Of a stretch of 64,000 nt of DNA, positions 42,734 to 52,395 are shown one piece after another. The stretch's first letter is position 1. Every line of letters starts with the position of its first letter. Made by a program: the position numbers and the translations under genes. Origin of the DNA: Bacteroidales bacterium (lineage in GTDB: Bacteria > Bacteroidota > Bacteroidia > Bacteroidales > F082); contig JAFUVT010000004.1 in NCBI GenBank assembly GCA_017477425.1, forward strand, positions 16,703-80,702, read 5' to 3'. Below the pieces are notes generated by a model. It had not been told where the DNA came from. It did no database searches and saw only the letters and a program-made list of their open reading frames with translations.

Positions 42734-43192
42734 ATGAAGAAAGTGATTTACATGCTTGGCCTTATGTTCCTTATGGTAGGCGTGGCCAAAGCTCAAGACG
42801 CTAAAGTGCAATTGGGACCTGAAATCGAATTCGAGAAGGTGGTCCATGACTATGGTGATGTGCCTTTCAATGGCAATGGCGAATGTGAGTTCCGCTTCAC
42901 CAACACTGGTACTGAGCCCCTGATCGTTCAGAAACCCAAATCAAGCTGCGGTTGCACGATTCCTTCATGGCCCAACGAGCCCATCCTTCCCGGTGAGTCG
43001 GATGTCATCAAGGTGACCTACCGTACCAACCGTGCGGGCAACATCAACAAGACAGTGACCGTGACCTCGAACGCCACCAAGAACTCCACTGTGGTGTTGC
43101 GCATCAAAGGTCGCGTGCTCGACCAACCCACCGAGGCACTGCCTGAGAAGAAAAACGATTTCGGCAACGGCTCGCCCGTCAACAATCATTGA
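42734..43192 (+). CDS. DUF1573 periplasmic protein
   Basis: A 152-residue protein with signal peptide (VIYMLGLMFLMVGVAKAQ). The body is the DUF1573 immunoglobulin-like fold: FEKVVHDYGDVPFNGNGECEFRFTNTGTEPLIVQKPKSSCGCTIP, then EPILPGESDVIKVTYRTNRAG. The paired cysteines in SCGCT are typical of the family. The function is unknown; these proteins lie in the periplasm or outer membrane of Bacteroidota. It has its own promoter and is followed by a terminator hairpin. Confidence 0.88.
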   Translation: MKKVIYMLGLMFLMVGVAKAQDAKVQLGPEIEFEKVVHDYGDVPFNGNGECEFRFTNTGTEPLIVQKPKSSCGCTIPSWPNEPILPGESDVIKVTYRTNRAGNINKTVTVTSNATKNSTVVLRIKGRVLDQPTEALPEKKNDFGNGSPVNNH

Positions 43193-43218
43193 TCATCAAT
43201 CATTAAATCATCAATCAT

Positions 43219-43253
43219 AAAAGCCGTCTAATGTCTATGTTAGATGGCTTTTT
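43219..43253 (+). terminator. Terminator between the DUF1573 and aminotransferase genes
   Basis: AAAAGCCGTCTAA (43219-43231) pairs with TTAGATGGCTTTT (43240-43252), one mismatch, followed by T. It covers the in-frame ATG at 43244 and so supports the aminotransferase start at 43271. Confidence 0.75.
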
Positions 43254-43270
43254 ACACAAAACAAACACCT

Positions 43271-44491
43271 ATGCCACAGATTTCACAAAAAGGTATGGAA
43301 CTGCCGCAGTCGGCAATCCGAAAACTCGTTCCTTTTGCCGATGCAGCCAAGGAACGCGGTATCCATGTATATCACCTCAACATCGGCCAGCCCGACATCG
43401 AGACTCCCAAGGGCGCTCTTGCTGCCTTGGCTGAGAGTGCACGAGAGCTCCCGCAGTGGAAGGGCGTGTTGGAATACAGCCATTCTGCCGGTATTCCTTC
43501 GTATCGCCGTGCCCTTTGCAACTATTATCACCGCCACGGCATCGACGTGACGCCTAACCAGGTCCTTGTCACCACGGGTGGTAGCGAGGCCCTTCAAATG
43601 GCTTTCACCGTATGCCTCAACCCAGGCGATGAAATCATCATCCCGGAACCGTATTACACCAACTACAACACCTTCGCCAAGTTGTGCGGTGCCAAGATTG
43701 TCACCATCCCGAGCGACATCAGGACGGGTTTCGCCCTGCCGCCTATCGAGGACTTTGAGAAGGCCATCACGCCCCACACCAAAGCCATCATGATTTGCAA
43801 CCCCAACAACCCGACGGGTTATCTCTACACCCATGAGGAGCTTCTGAAGGTGGCCGGTCTGGTGAAGAAATACGACCTGTATCTCTTTGCAGACGAGGTG
43901 TACCGCGAGTTCTGCTACGACAGCCACAAGCACTTCAGTGTGATGCAGCTGGAAGGTTTGGAGCGCAACACGATTCTGTTCGACTCGGTCTCGAAGCGCT
44001 ACAGCGCTTGTGGTGCCCGTGTGGGTTGCATGGTGACGCGTAACAGCGAGGTCTATGCCATCGCCATGCGTCTGGCCCAGGCCAGATTGTCGCCACCGAG
44101 CTTCGGTCAGATTTTTGCCGAGGCTGCTGTCAACACGCCGCAGGAGTATTTTGATGCCGTGCAGAAGGAATATGTCGCTCGTCGCAATGTCATCGTCGAA
44201 GGTGTCAATAAGATTCCGGGCTGCTTCTGCCCGATGCCTAAGGGTGCTTTCTATACCGTCATTGACCTGCCTGTTGACGACAGCGACAAGTTCTGCCAGT
44301 GGCTGCTCACCGACTTCAGTTACAATGGCGCCACGGTGATGCTGGCTCCTGCCACGGGCTTCTATGTCGACCCCGAGAAGGGACGCCATCAGGCCCGCAT
44401 CACTTACTGCATCTGCATCGACGACCTGAAGGCCGCCATGAAGTGCCTGGAGGAAGCTTTGAGAGTGTATCCTGGAAGGATTAATAGATAA
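43271..44491 (+). CDS. Pyridoxal-phosphate aminotransferase (class I/II)
   Basis: A 406-residue enzyme from MPQISQKGMELPQSAIRKLVP. Marks: HLNIGQPDIETP (N-terminal substrate part), TTGGSEALQMAF, YTNYNTF, ICNPNNPTGYLY (Asn-Pro PLP contact), FADEVYREF and the PLP-binding Lys in SVSKRYSACGARVGC. The end is HQARITYCI. This is the fold-type I aspartate aminotransferase group; the amino donor cannot be read. In Bacteroidota such genes are generally assigned to aspartate or aromatic amino acid transamination. There is no clear separate promoter, so it may be read through from the DUF1573 gene. Confidence 0.88.
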   Translation: MPQISQKGMELPQSAIRKLVPFADAAKERGIHVYHLNIGQPDIETPKGALAALAESARELPQWKGVLEYSHSAGIPSYRRALCNYYHRHGIDVTPNQVLVTTGGSEALQMAFTVCLNPGDEIIIPEPYYTNYNTFAKLCGAKIVTIPSDIRTGFALPPIEDFEKAITPHTKAIMICNPNNPTGYLYTHEELLKVAGLVKKYDLYLFADEVYREFCYDSHKHFSVMQLEGLERNTILFDSVSKRYSACGARVGCMVTRNSEVYAIAMRLAQARLSPPSFGQIFAEAAVNTPQEYFDAVQKEYVARRNVIVEGVNKIPGCFCPMPKGAFYTVIDLPVDDSDKFCQWLLTDFSYNGATVMLAPATGFYVDPEKGRHQARITYCICIDDLKAAMKCLEEALRVYPGRINR

Positions 44492-44494
44492 ACC

Positions 44495-45697
44495 TTAGTA
44501 CATCAGGTATTTGGTCCTGATGGCTTTGAAGTCTTCCAAATCCTTTTCCCACGAAGCGCGGATCTCGTCCGCGCTTTTTCCGTTTTCGATGTCGCGCTGG
44601 AGTTGCTTGTCGCCGGCAAGCAGACGGAAGTAATCTTTAAAGAAGCCTTTGTCTTTCAGCTGCTGGTAGGCATCGATAATCCAATCTAATTGTAACTCGT
44701 TGGCGTTGTATGCGTAATCGTGCGCGAAATCAACCAAATTCTCACCACGGCAACGCTGGCCTTCTAGCAGAGGCTTTGAGGCACCGCTAGTGCTTTTGGG
44801 CGTAAAGGTGTAGCTGCCTCTCATGCTGGGATGGCCGTAGACTTGGAAGGGCGTCTCCGTGCCCCGGCCCACGCTGACGATGCTACCTTCGAAGAAACAC
44901 AGAGTGGGGTAGAGGTAGACCGATTCCCAGTTGGGCAGGTTGGGTGAAGGCTTCACAGGCAGTTCGTAAATCGCGTTGCGGTTGTAATTATTAATAGGTA
45001 TCACGGTGAGGTCGCAGGTGAGGCCACCCTTCAGCCAGCCTTCGCCGTTCACCATTTGGGCGTATTCGCCGATGGTCATGCCGTAGACAACGGGCACTTG
45101 GTGCATTCCCACAAACGATTGGTTTTCAGGTTTCAACACAGGGCCATCCACATAAAAACCGTTCGGATTGGGGCGGTCGAGGACGATGACGGGAAGATCG
45201 TTTTCGGCGGCGGCCTCCATCACGTAGGTCATGGTGGAGATGTAGGTGTAGAACCGCACGCCAACATCTTGTAAATCAAAGAGAATAAGGTCGAGACCAT
45301 GAAGCATTTCGGGCGTTGGCTTCTTGTTTTTGCCGTAGAGCGACACGATGGGCAGGCCCGTTTTCTCGTCCTTGCCGCTGTTCACCTTGGCGCCGGCGTC
45401 GGCTTGGCCGCGAAAACCGTGTTCTGGCGTGTAGATTTTTCGGATGTCGACGCCTAAGGAGAGCAGTGTGTCGACCAGATGCGTTTCGCCAATGATACTC
45501 GTTTGGTTACCGACGATGCCAACGCGTTTGCCTTCCAGAAGTGGCAGATAGTCATCGAGTTGTATGGCGGCAGAGATGTAGTGCTCCTTGTCGACGAACT
45601 GCAAGCGTGGTTCATCGTCCATCTTGAAGATTTGGGCGTTGGTTTGCGACAGGAAAGCGCAAAACAGCAAGGCGAAAGAAAAGATTTGTCGTTTCAT
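44495..45697 (-). CDS. namZ: NamZ-like exo-beta-N-acetylmuramidase (DUF1343)
   Basis: A 400-residue exported protein from MKRQIFSFALLFCAFLSQTNAQ (45697). The DUF1343 domain has GKRVGIVGNQTS, YTPEHGFRGQADAGAKV, LPIVSLYG, DLILFDLQDVGVRFYTYISTM, VIVLDRPNPNGFYVDGP and VSVGRGTETPFQVYG. In Bacillus the family member NamZ removes N-acetylmuramic acid from the non-reducing end of peptidoglycan fragments; the acidic pairs around EHG and DLQD would be catalytic. Here it likely helps recycle cell-wall debris in the periplasm. It is convergent with the aminotransferase gene and divergent from the AlbA-type gene. Confidence 0.87.
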   Translation of the reverse strand: MKRQIFSFALLFCAFLSQTNAQIFKMDDEPRLQFVDKEHYISAAIQLDDYLPLLEGKRVGIVGNQTSIIGETHLVDTLLSLGVDIRKIYTPEHGFRGQADAGAKVNSGKDEKTGLPIVSLYGKNKKPTPEMLHGLDLILFDLQDVGVRFYTYISTMTYVMEAAAENDLPVIVLDRPNPNGFYVDGPVLKPENQSFVGMHQVPVVYGMTIGEYAQMVNGEGWLKGGLTCDLTVIPINNYNRNAIYELPVKPSPNLPNWESVYLYPTLCFFEGSIVSVGRGTETPFQVYGHPSMRGSYTFTPKSTSGASKPLLEGQRCRGENLVDFAHDYAYNANELQLDWIIDAYQQLKDKGFFKDYFRLLAGDKQLQRDIENGKSADEIRASWEKDLEDFKAIRTKYLMY

Positions 45698-45719
45698 TTG
45701 GGTTTTATTTTTACTTTTG

Positions 45720-45727
45720 CAAAGGTA
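45720..45727 (-). promoter_or_regulatory. Bacteroidota -7 box for namZ
   Basis: TACCTTTG on the minus strand, 23 bases before the ATG at 45697. Confidence 0.6.
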
Positions 45728-45749
45728 CTTAAAATCGTCAAATTGTTTG

Positions 45750-45757
45750 TATTTTTG
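45750..45757 (+). promoter_or_regulatory. Bacteroidota -7 box for the AlbA-type ATP-binding protein
   Basis: TATTTTTG, 20 bases before the ATG at 45777; back to back with the namZ promoter. Confidence 0.65.
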
Positions 45758-45776
45758 CACCCAAAATCATTCCAAA

Positions 45777-47312
45777 ATGAAAATCGACCTGAAAAACATT
45801 GGGCAATATCGCGAAGACAATCGCCTTGAAGTCAAGCAAGCCCAGAAAGGCCTGCCTACAAGCCTTTGGGAGACCTATTCGGCGTTTGCCAACACTGACG
45901 GTGGATTGATTTTGCTAGGAGTAAAGGAACTGGATGGCCACAAATTAGAAGTTGTGGGCGTTGACGATGCCGAGAAGCTGGTCTCAGATTTTTGGAATAT
46001 GATTAATAACTTGCAGAAAATCAGTGTCAATGTGCTTACCAACCAATGCGTTCAAACCATTGAACTCGATGGAAAGACGGTGGTCGCCATTGACGTTCCA
46101 AGGGCTGACAGAACGATGAAACCAGTCTATCTGGGCGCTGATCCGATGAAAGGGTCGTATCGTCGCAATGGTGAAGGAGACTATCATTGCAACAAGGACC
46201 AAGTTGCGGCAATGTATCGTGATGCTGCCATCGTTGGAGCTGATATGCGGGTGCTGTCGAATATGGACATGAGCGTTTTCGATATGGATAGTGTTCATGC
46301 CTATCGTAACCGATTTGCTTCCTTTCATCCCAACCATACTTGGTTAAGTCTTGATGATGAGCTGTTTATGCGCCGAATTGGGGCTATGAGCATTTCTGAC
46401 GACGACCAAAAGATGCATCCTACAGTAGCTGGATTGTTGATGTTCGGTTTTGAATATGAGATTTTGCGTGAATTCCCGAATTATTTCCTTGATTATCAAG
46501 AACGTTTGGACGATAATGCCAGATGGAGCAATCGGATTGTGTCGAGCTCTGGCGAGTGGAGCGGCAACCTGTTTGACTTCTTTTTCAAGGTGTTTCCAAG
46601 GCTTACGGATGGTCTTCCGCGTCCTTTTGTGATGAGAAATTCATCCCGTATCGATGAAACGCCTTTGCATGATGCCTTGCGTGAATTGTTGCTGAATGCC
46701 TTGGTTCATGCCGACCATTATGGTAGGCAGGGGATTGTGGTCGTCAAAGCAAAGGATTTTTATACGTTTTCCAATCCAGGTGACATCCGAATTGGGCTTA
46801 ATGTTGCGCTTAGCGGTGGCGTTTCCGATTCGCGTAATGCAGTCATTATGAAGATGTTCGCTTTGATTGACAAAGTGGAAAGGGCAGGAATGGGCATCCC
46901 ACAAGCCATCTATAGTTGGCAGGAATTATTGGATGTGACCCCACATTATCAAGTGACTTACAATCCCGAAAGGACTACGGTTAGACTGGAAGTAGAAGTC
47001 GTGAATGAGCCAATAAATGTCCAAATAAATGACCCTGATGTCCAAATAAATGACCCTGATGTCCAAATAAATGACCCTGATGTCCAAATAAATGACCCTG
47101 ATGTCCAAATAAATGTCCAAATAAAATTGACAGAAAGACAAAGGGCTATTTTGGCTATATTGGAAAAAGATGGAAGTGTTACATTAGAGTTTATCTCTCA
47201 AAAATTGAGCGTAACAACAAAAACAGTCTATCGCGATTTGATGCAGCTGCAAGAGTTGAAATTAGTTGAACGTGTCGGCGCAAGAAAAAATGGTGAATGG
47301 AGAGTTTTGTAA
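45777..47312 (+). CDS. AlbA/Schlafen-type ATP-binding regulator with variable heptapeptide repeat
   Basis: A 511-residue cytoplasmic protein from MKIDLKNIGQYRED. The N-terminal AlbA_2/Schlafen-like domain has ESRLEVKQA-like EVKQAQKGLP, FANTDGGLILLGVKE and GSYRRNGEGDYHC. A central GHKL ATPase-like region contains ALRELLLNALVHADHYGRQGIVV, then FSNPGDIRIG and ERAGMGIPQ. The C-terminus is a winged-helix (LTERQRAILAILEKDGSVTLEFISQKLSVTTKTVYRDL). Between them, residues about 415-446 are four exact copies of NDPDVQI, encoded by a 21-base tandem repeat (47019-47102). Such proteins are thought to be DNA-binding regulators. The repeat makes the linker length able to change in multiples of seven residues. 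Confidence 0.83.
   Translation: MKIDLKNIGQYREDNRLEVKQAQKGLPTSLWETYSAFANTDGGLILLGVKELDGHKLEVVGVDDAEKLVSDFWNMINNLQKISVNVLTNQCVQTIELDGKTVVAIDVPRADRTMKPVYLGADPMKGSYRRNGEGDYHCNKDQVAAMYRDAAIVGADMRVLSNMDMSVFDMDSVHAYRNRFASFHPNHTWLSLDDELFMRRIGAMSISDDDQKMHPTVAGLLMFGFEYEILREFPNYFLDYQERLDDNARWSNRIVSSSGEWSGNLFDFFFKVFPRLTDGLPRPFVMRNSSRIDETPLHDALRELLLNALVHADHYGRQGIVVVKAKDFYTFSNPGDIRIGLNVALSGGVSDSRNAVIMKMFALIDKVERAGMGIPQAIYSWQELLDVTPHYQVTYNPERTTVRLEVEVVNEPINVQINDPDVQINDPDVQINDPDVQINDPDVQINVQIKLTERQRAILAILEKDGSVTLEFISQKLSVTTKTVYRDLMQLQELKLVERVGARKNGEWRVL
47019..47114 (+). repeat. 21-base in-frame tandem repeat (4 full copies and part of a fifth)
   Basis: Unit GTCCAAATAAATGACCCTGAT at 47019, 47040, 47061 and 47082, then a partial copy from 47103. 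Perfectly conserved copies suggest recent expansion; copy number changes would keep the frame. Confidence 0.9.
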
Positions 47313-47335
47313 ATGTAATAATTTAACTAGTAAAA

Positions 47336-48559
47336 ATGTCGGGCCCAAAATTCATAGCAGACCGAATTTTTTCGCTTTCGAAAGAAAATCTTTCCTCGAC
47401 GGTGATGCGACTGGCCGTCACGAGTGTGGCACTCGCCATCATCGTGATGCTCATCGCTTGGGCCGTCGTGGTGGGTTTTAAGAACCAGATTCGCGACAAG
47501 GTGATTGGCTTTGTGGCACCCATCCATGTGCAATCGTTGGACCAGAACGAGTCGGTGGAGGAGACGCCTTTTCAACTGGATTCACTGTTAATCAGTCGGT
47601 TGAACTCTATTGAAGGCATCAGTCACTACCAAATGGTGGCCAACAAGGCGGGCATGATCAAGACCGACGACGAAATCCAAGGCGTGATTCTGAAAGGCGT
47701 GGACGAGAACTACGACTGGAGCTATTTCAACCAATGCCTTATCGAAGGCGAATCGCCGAAATACAAGGCGGGCGAACGCTCGACTGATGTGATGGTCTCC
47801 AAGGTGATTGCCGACAAGATGCTGCTGGGCGTAGGCGACGACGTGCGCGTGTGGTTCATCGACAAGGACATGCAGGCGCGTGGCCGAAAGTTCACCATCA
47901 CGGGCATCTTCGAGACGGGACTGTTTGAGTTTGACGAGCGTTATGTCTTCGCCGACCTCAACCAAATCCGCAAGCTGAACGGCTGGGAGGACAACGAAGC
48001 CGGACTTGTGGAAATCGCCCTGGATTCCAAGGCCGATGCGGCACAAGTTAACGAGAAACTGTATTACGCCTTGCCATCCAATTTGGCCTCTTACACGGCC
48101 CGCGAAAGCAACCCCCAAATCTTCGATTGGCTGGATTTGCTGGACACCAACGTTTGGCTCATCATGGCCTTGATGCTGTTGGTGGCAGGCATCACGGTTA
48201 TCAGTATGTTGTTAATTATCATCATCGAGCGTACTTCCACCATCGGCCTCCTGAAAGCCATGGGCGCCAGCAACAAGTTCGTCCGCGAGGTGTTTTTGCG
48301 CCGTTCGTTGCGCATCCTGCTCATCGGGATGCTCATCGGCAACGTCATCGGTTTGGGCTTCTGTTTCTTGCAGCAAAATACGGGCCTCATCAAACTTGAC
48401 GCTGCCACTTATTACCTCTCATCGGTGCCTATCGAACTGCATCTCAGCACGGTAGTTTTCATCAATCTGGGGACGTTCTTGCTTTGGGTCTTGATGTTGC
48501 TTATCCCAACGTCTGTCATCAATCGCATCAGTCCGACCAAGTCGATAAGGTTTGAATAG
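47336..48559 (+). CDS. ABC transporter permease (LolC/LolE-like)
   Basis: A 407-residue inner-membrane protein. One N-terminal membrane helix (AVTSVALAIIVMLIAWAVVVGF) is followed by a large periplasmic MacB-PCD-like domain (about 45-265), then three helices (VWLIMALMLLVAGITVISMLLIIII, LRILLIGMLIGNVIGLGFC, STVVFINLGTFLLWVLMLLIP). ERTSTIGLLKAMGASN is the FtsX/LolC cytoplasmic coupling motif. It works with a LolD-type ATPase to extract lipoproteins from the inner membrane; lolD lies about 4 kb away (52396-53049, opposite strand). A fused LolCE-type single permease is usual in Bacteroidota. It follows the AlbA-type gene by 23 bases, without a visible promoter. Confidence 0.85.
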   Translation: MSGPKFIADRIFSLSKENLSSTVMRLAVTSVALAIIVMLIAWAVVVGFKNQIRDKVIGFVAPIHVQSLDQNESVEETPFQLDSLLISRLNSIEGISHYQMVANKAGMIKTDDEIQGVILKGVDENYDWSYFNQCLIEGESPKYKAGERSTDVMVSKVIADKMLLGVGDDVRVWFIDKDMQARGRKFTITGIFETGLFEFDERYVFADLNQIRKLNGWEDNEAGLVEIALDSKADAAQVNEKLYYALPSNLASYTARESNPQIFDWLDLLDTNVWLIMALMLLVAGITVISMLLIIIIERTSTIGLLKAMGASNKFVREVFLRRSLRILLIGMLIGNVIGLGFCFLQQNTGLIKLDAATYYLSSVPIELHLSTVVFINLGTFLLWVLMLLIPTSVINRISPTKSIRFE

Positions 48560-48565
48560 CAGACC

Positions 48566-48648
48566 GCCTATGTCATTCCATCGTCTGACCTTCAATAGAT
48601 TCCATACAGGAATGACATTGGAGGTCAGACGATAAGGAATCTATAGGC
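48566..48648. repeat. Complex palindromic element between genes
   Basis: Nested pairings: GCCTAT (48566-48571) with ATAGGC (48643-48648); ATCGTCTGACCTTCAAT (48580-48596) with 48617-48633 at 16 of 17; apical ATTCC/GGAAT. It carries TGTCATTCC and GGAATCTAT, also seen at 55.8 kb. No gene is seen in this 170-base gap. Confidence 0.75.
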
Positions 48649-48729
48649 CGGTCGTTCAAAATGTTTTTTTCTTTTTTTTGATAGTCATTCCAATAAAATC
48701 CCTATTTTAGCGGCCAAATCAACAATAAT

Positions 48730-49181
48730 ATGATGAAAGACTTTACCATCAACCCGCTGAAAGGCTACGGCGAAATACCTTTCGGAATGACGCTTGACGA
48801 GACCGTCAAGATGCTCAACATGCCTGACTTCTACGAAGAACTGAACGACATGGAAGAGACAGGCAACCGCTCCATCTATTACGAATACGATGATATTCAG
48901 ACGAATATCTATTTCGAGGGCATCACCAAGTCGGTGGTGGCTTGTTTTGAGACGGAGAATGAAAAAGCCACATTGTACGGCAAGAAGGTGCTGGCCCTCA
49001 AGAAGGAAGAAGTCGTTAAACTGATGAAAGACAATGGATTCAACGACTTGTCGGAAGAAGTTGAAGACGGCGAGCTTCGGGTCTCTTTCGAGGATGCCAT
49101 GATCGACTTCTTCTTTGAAGGCGAGCAAATGAAGGCGGTGAGTTGGGGCGTTCTGGTCGACGAACAGGGAGACATCATTTG

Positions 49182-49182
<1 letters not shown>
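48730..49182 (+). CDS. Conserved small protein of unknown function
   Basis: A 150-residue acidic cytoplasmic protein (FTINPLKGYGEIPFGMTLDETVKMLNMPDFYEEL, SIYYEYDDIQTNIYFEGI, VSFEDAMIDFFFEGEQMKAVSWGV). No signal peptide or membrane segment. The family is not recognised. The repeated pattern of FEG/F.EGE strands suggests a small alpha/beta fold. The stop TGA overlaps the start of nth by one base (TGATG), so it is likely co-translated with nth; nothing more can be said about its role. Confidence 0.6.
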
Positions 49183-49848
<666 letters not shown>

Positions 49849-49862
<14 letters not shown>

Positions 49863-50310
49863 TTATTCAGAACAACCCAAGAAAAAAAGAAGAATAGGGA
49901 GAAAAATCTTTGGCGTCTTGAGCGCTATCATCGTTTTGGTGGCCGCTGGTTTCATCTTCTTCAAGTTCTATTTCGTCTTCGGCAGTGGCGTGAAGGCTGG
50001 CGAACTCAACCTGTTTGTCTACAAAGGCTATGTGTTCAAGACCTACGAAGGCCGCTTGATCCAGGCGGGTTACAAAAGTTCCAATTCGACCATCCAATCC
50101 AACGAGTTCAACTTCTCCGTCAAGGATGAGGAGGTGGCCAAACAACTGGAACGCAGTGCGGGAAAGTTTGTGGAACTGCACTACAAGGAATACCTGGGCA
50201 CATTGCCGTGGCGTGGCATGAGCAAATATGTGGTCGACAGTGTGTTGTCGGTCAGTACGGTGAATGAACCCGAGTCCGTACCGCTTTCGGTACCGACGGA
50301 TATTTTCTAA
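49849..50310 (+). CDS. Small membrane-anchored hypothetical protein
   Basis: A 153-residue protein. A basic N-terminus (QPKKKRRIGRK) leads to one membrane helix (IFGVLSAIIVLVAAGFIFFKFYFVF). A periplasmic domain follows (GELNLFVYKGYVFKTYEGRLIQAG, FVELHYKEYLGTLPWRGMSKYVVDSV). Similar Bacteroidota proteins are, from memory, sometimes labelled 6-phosphogluconate dehydrogenase, but nothing here supports that. It overlaps nth by 14 bases and its end overlaps the convergent Ala-rich protein gene by four. Confidence 0.65.
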
Positions 50311-52337
50311 TTGCTACGCGAGATCTCCAGTTTGCCGATTTCCACCTCGTTGTTCTCGGAGATGATTTCAATCCAAGTGTTGTCTTCGCTGAACCACTTG
50401 TATTGCGATCCGATGCGGAAGATGAAAGTCTTCTCGTCTTCCGTGGCCGCGATGGGTAGTACGAAGCCGCCGTTCTTGCCACCGGCACCGCCGAAGGAGA
50501 CAATCATCGGGAAGGTCTTCTCGGGATGCGGGTTGCGCACCTTGATGATGATGTAGTTGGAACGGCGCACAGCCACTTCAATCTTGTTGAAATCAAAGCG
50601 TTGGGCTTGTCCAGCGGCCAGCAGCATCGGCTCGCTGTTCAGTTCATACAACTTGTTCTGTTCGATGATTTCGCTGATACGGGCAATCATCTCGGTAGGG
50701 TAGGTCTCCAAGCCCAGCTCTTCGGCCTTGGTGTAGGCATCGATAGCCTTGTCGAAGGTGTTGGTCTTGAAATTGGCGTCGCCTTCCTTGATGAACGCGT
50801 TGTATTGTGTCCTCAAAGCGGCAATGAGGTCGCTTTCGGCCTTCTCGGCAGCGGCGAGTTGTGCGGTTGCCGTCGGGTCTTCAGGCTTGTAGATCAAAGC
50901 CGATTGGTAGTGCGTGATGGCTTCGGCGAATTTCTCGGCACCCATAGCGGTGTTGCCAGCGCCCATGGCGTGGTTGTAATGCTCTTCGATTTCGGCGGCC
51001 ATCTGTGCGAAGATGCCATCGATCTGCTGTATCTTGGCTGTAGCCGTGGCGTTGCTTTCGTCGAAGGCTATGACTTCTTGGTATTTCACTTTGGCGGCGG
51101 CATAGTCTTGTTGGTCGAACAAGGCATCGGCAGCGTCGAGCATGGTCTTAATAGTGGCTTGTCGAGCCGCTTCTTGCTCGGCGGCGAGTCTTGCAGCTTC
51201 CTCTGCGGCCAGTCGCGCGGCTTCTTGCTCAGCAGCCAGTCGTGCCGCTTCTTCTTCGGCAGCAATACGAGCGGCTTCTGCCTCAGCGGCCAAACGAGCA
51301 GCCTCAGCTTCGGCGGCAAGTCTTGCCGCTTCTTGTTCTGCGGCGATACGGGCGGCTTCAGCCTCGGCAGCCAAGCGTGCAGCCTCTTGCTCTGCCGCGA
51401 TGCGTGCGGCTTCTTCAGCGTCTTGTTCGGCAATGAGCGGGTCGAGGCGGGCAATCATGTCGGTGGCATAGGCATCGCCAGCCACGACGGCCAATGCGCT
51501 TTGGTACTGCGATTTGGCCTCCTTGTAGGACTTGGCCTCATAGAGACGATCGGCGGCAGCGATGATGTCGTTATAGCGGTCGGCCACGCCTTTGGCAGCC
51601 TGCCATTCGACACGCTTGGCGTTGGCTTCCATATCGTTGGGGAAGAGTTCGAGGGCTTGGTCGAGCTTTTGGAGGGCAGCGTCGTAGTTTTTGCGTAGAC
51701 CCAGCTGTCGGGCTTCTTCCATGATGTTGTCGAAGCGGGTCATTTTCTCGGTATAGAGTTGCTTCTTCTGTCGGGCGTCAGCCAGCTTCTCCTTGGGCAG
51801 CTTGTCGTTGGGGAAGATGCCCATGGCGGTCTCGAACTGCATGATGGCGGCATCGAAATTCTCTTCTTCGAGTAATGTCGCACCTTGACTCATGGCCAAG
51901 TCGAAAGCATCTTGCTTGTCTTGGCGCTCTTTGAGGATGGCACGCACAGCATCGGCCTGACCGCTAACGTATTTGTCCTCGGGGAAGACCTTCAACGCGG
52001 CTTCGTATTCCGACAAAGCGTCCTCATATTTCTGTTGTCCATAGTATTGGTCGCCCGCATCAAGATGGGCGTAAAACACTTCCTGACGTGCACCGTCCTC
52101 CTGGATCTTCTTGACAGTCTCGTTCAGCTTTTGTTTGGCCGTGGCGTCGCCCGATTTCTGTTTCAGTGCCATTTCATAATAAGTCTTGGCGCTGATGTAG
52201 TCCTTGGCGGCATATTTGTCATTGCCTTTCTTCATCAACGACTCGTATGATTCGGCATTTTGGGCTTGGATCAAATCGGCACTCATGACCAGCGATGCAC
52301 CGAACAACAAGGAAAATATGAGTTTTTTATTCATCAT
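50307..52337 (-). CDS. TPR protein with long Ala/Glu-rich coiled coil
   Basis: A protein of about 676 residues starting at one of two adjacent ATGs (52337/52334), with signal peptide (LLFGASLVMSADLIQAQ). Residues about 25-300 hold TPR-like units (YEDALSEYEAALKVFPEDKY, FDAAIMQFETAMGIFPNDK, YDAALQKLDQALELFPNDM). Then a 100-residue stretch of repeated EQEAARLAAEAEAARIAA-type units forms a long alanine-rich coiled coil. More TPRs follow, and a C-terminal beta domain (VAVRRSNYIIIKVRNP, MIVSFGGAGGKNGGF). Exported, probably periplasmic or outer-membrane. The Ala-rich arm could span the periplasm as in TolA. Function unknown. It is followed on the strand by nothing close; lolD lies 59 bases upstream. 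Confidence 0.75.
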   Translation of the reverse strand: MMNKKLIFSLLFGASLVMSADLIQAQNAESYESLMKKGNDKYAAKDYISAKTYYEMALKQKSGDATAKQKLNETVKKIQEDGARQEVFYAHLDAGDQYYGQQKYEDALSEYEAALKVFPEDKYVSGQADAVRAILKERQDKQDAFDLAMSQGATLLEEENFDAAIMQFETAMGIFPNDKLPKEKLADARQKKQLYTEKMTRFDNIMEEARQLGLRKNYDAALQKLDQALELFPNDMEANAKRVEWQAAKGVADRYNDIIAAADRLYEAKSYKEAKSQYQSALAVVAGDAYATDMIARLDPLIAEQDAEEAARIAAEQEAARLAAEAEAARIAAEQEAARLAAEAEAARLAAEAEAARIAAEEEAARLAAEQEAARLAAEEAARLAAEQEAARQATIKTMLDAADALFDQQDYAAAKVKYQEVIAFDESNATATAKIQQIDGIFAQMAAEIEEHYNHAMGAGNTAMGAEKFAEAITHYQSALIYKPEDPTATAQLAAAEKAESDLIAALRTQYNAFIKEGDANFKTNTFDKAIDAYTKAEELGLETYPTEMIARISEIIEQNKLYELNSEPMLLAAGQAQRFDFNKIEVAVRRSNYIIIKVRNPHPEKTFPMIVSFGGAGGKNGGFVLPIAATEDEKTFIFRIGSQYKWFSEDNTWIEIISENNEVEIGKLEISRSN
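51160..51425 (-). repeat. Ala/Glu coiled-coil repeat coding region
   Basis: Degenerate units of about 24-54 bases encode EQEAARLAA / EAEAARIAA in the TPR protein. The internal repetition is clear in both DNA and protein. Confidence 0.75.
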
Positions 52338-52395
52338 TTCAAAATTTATCAATACTTAACGGATATCCTTTTATAATATTGTGTTTTGCCCCTTC

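Noticed and set aside
47019..47114. CRISPR-like array
   Set aside because: The repeats are contiguous, without spacers, and are read in frame inside a protein.
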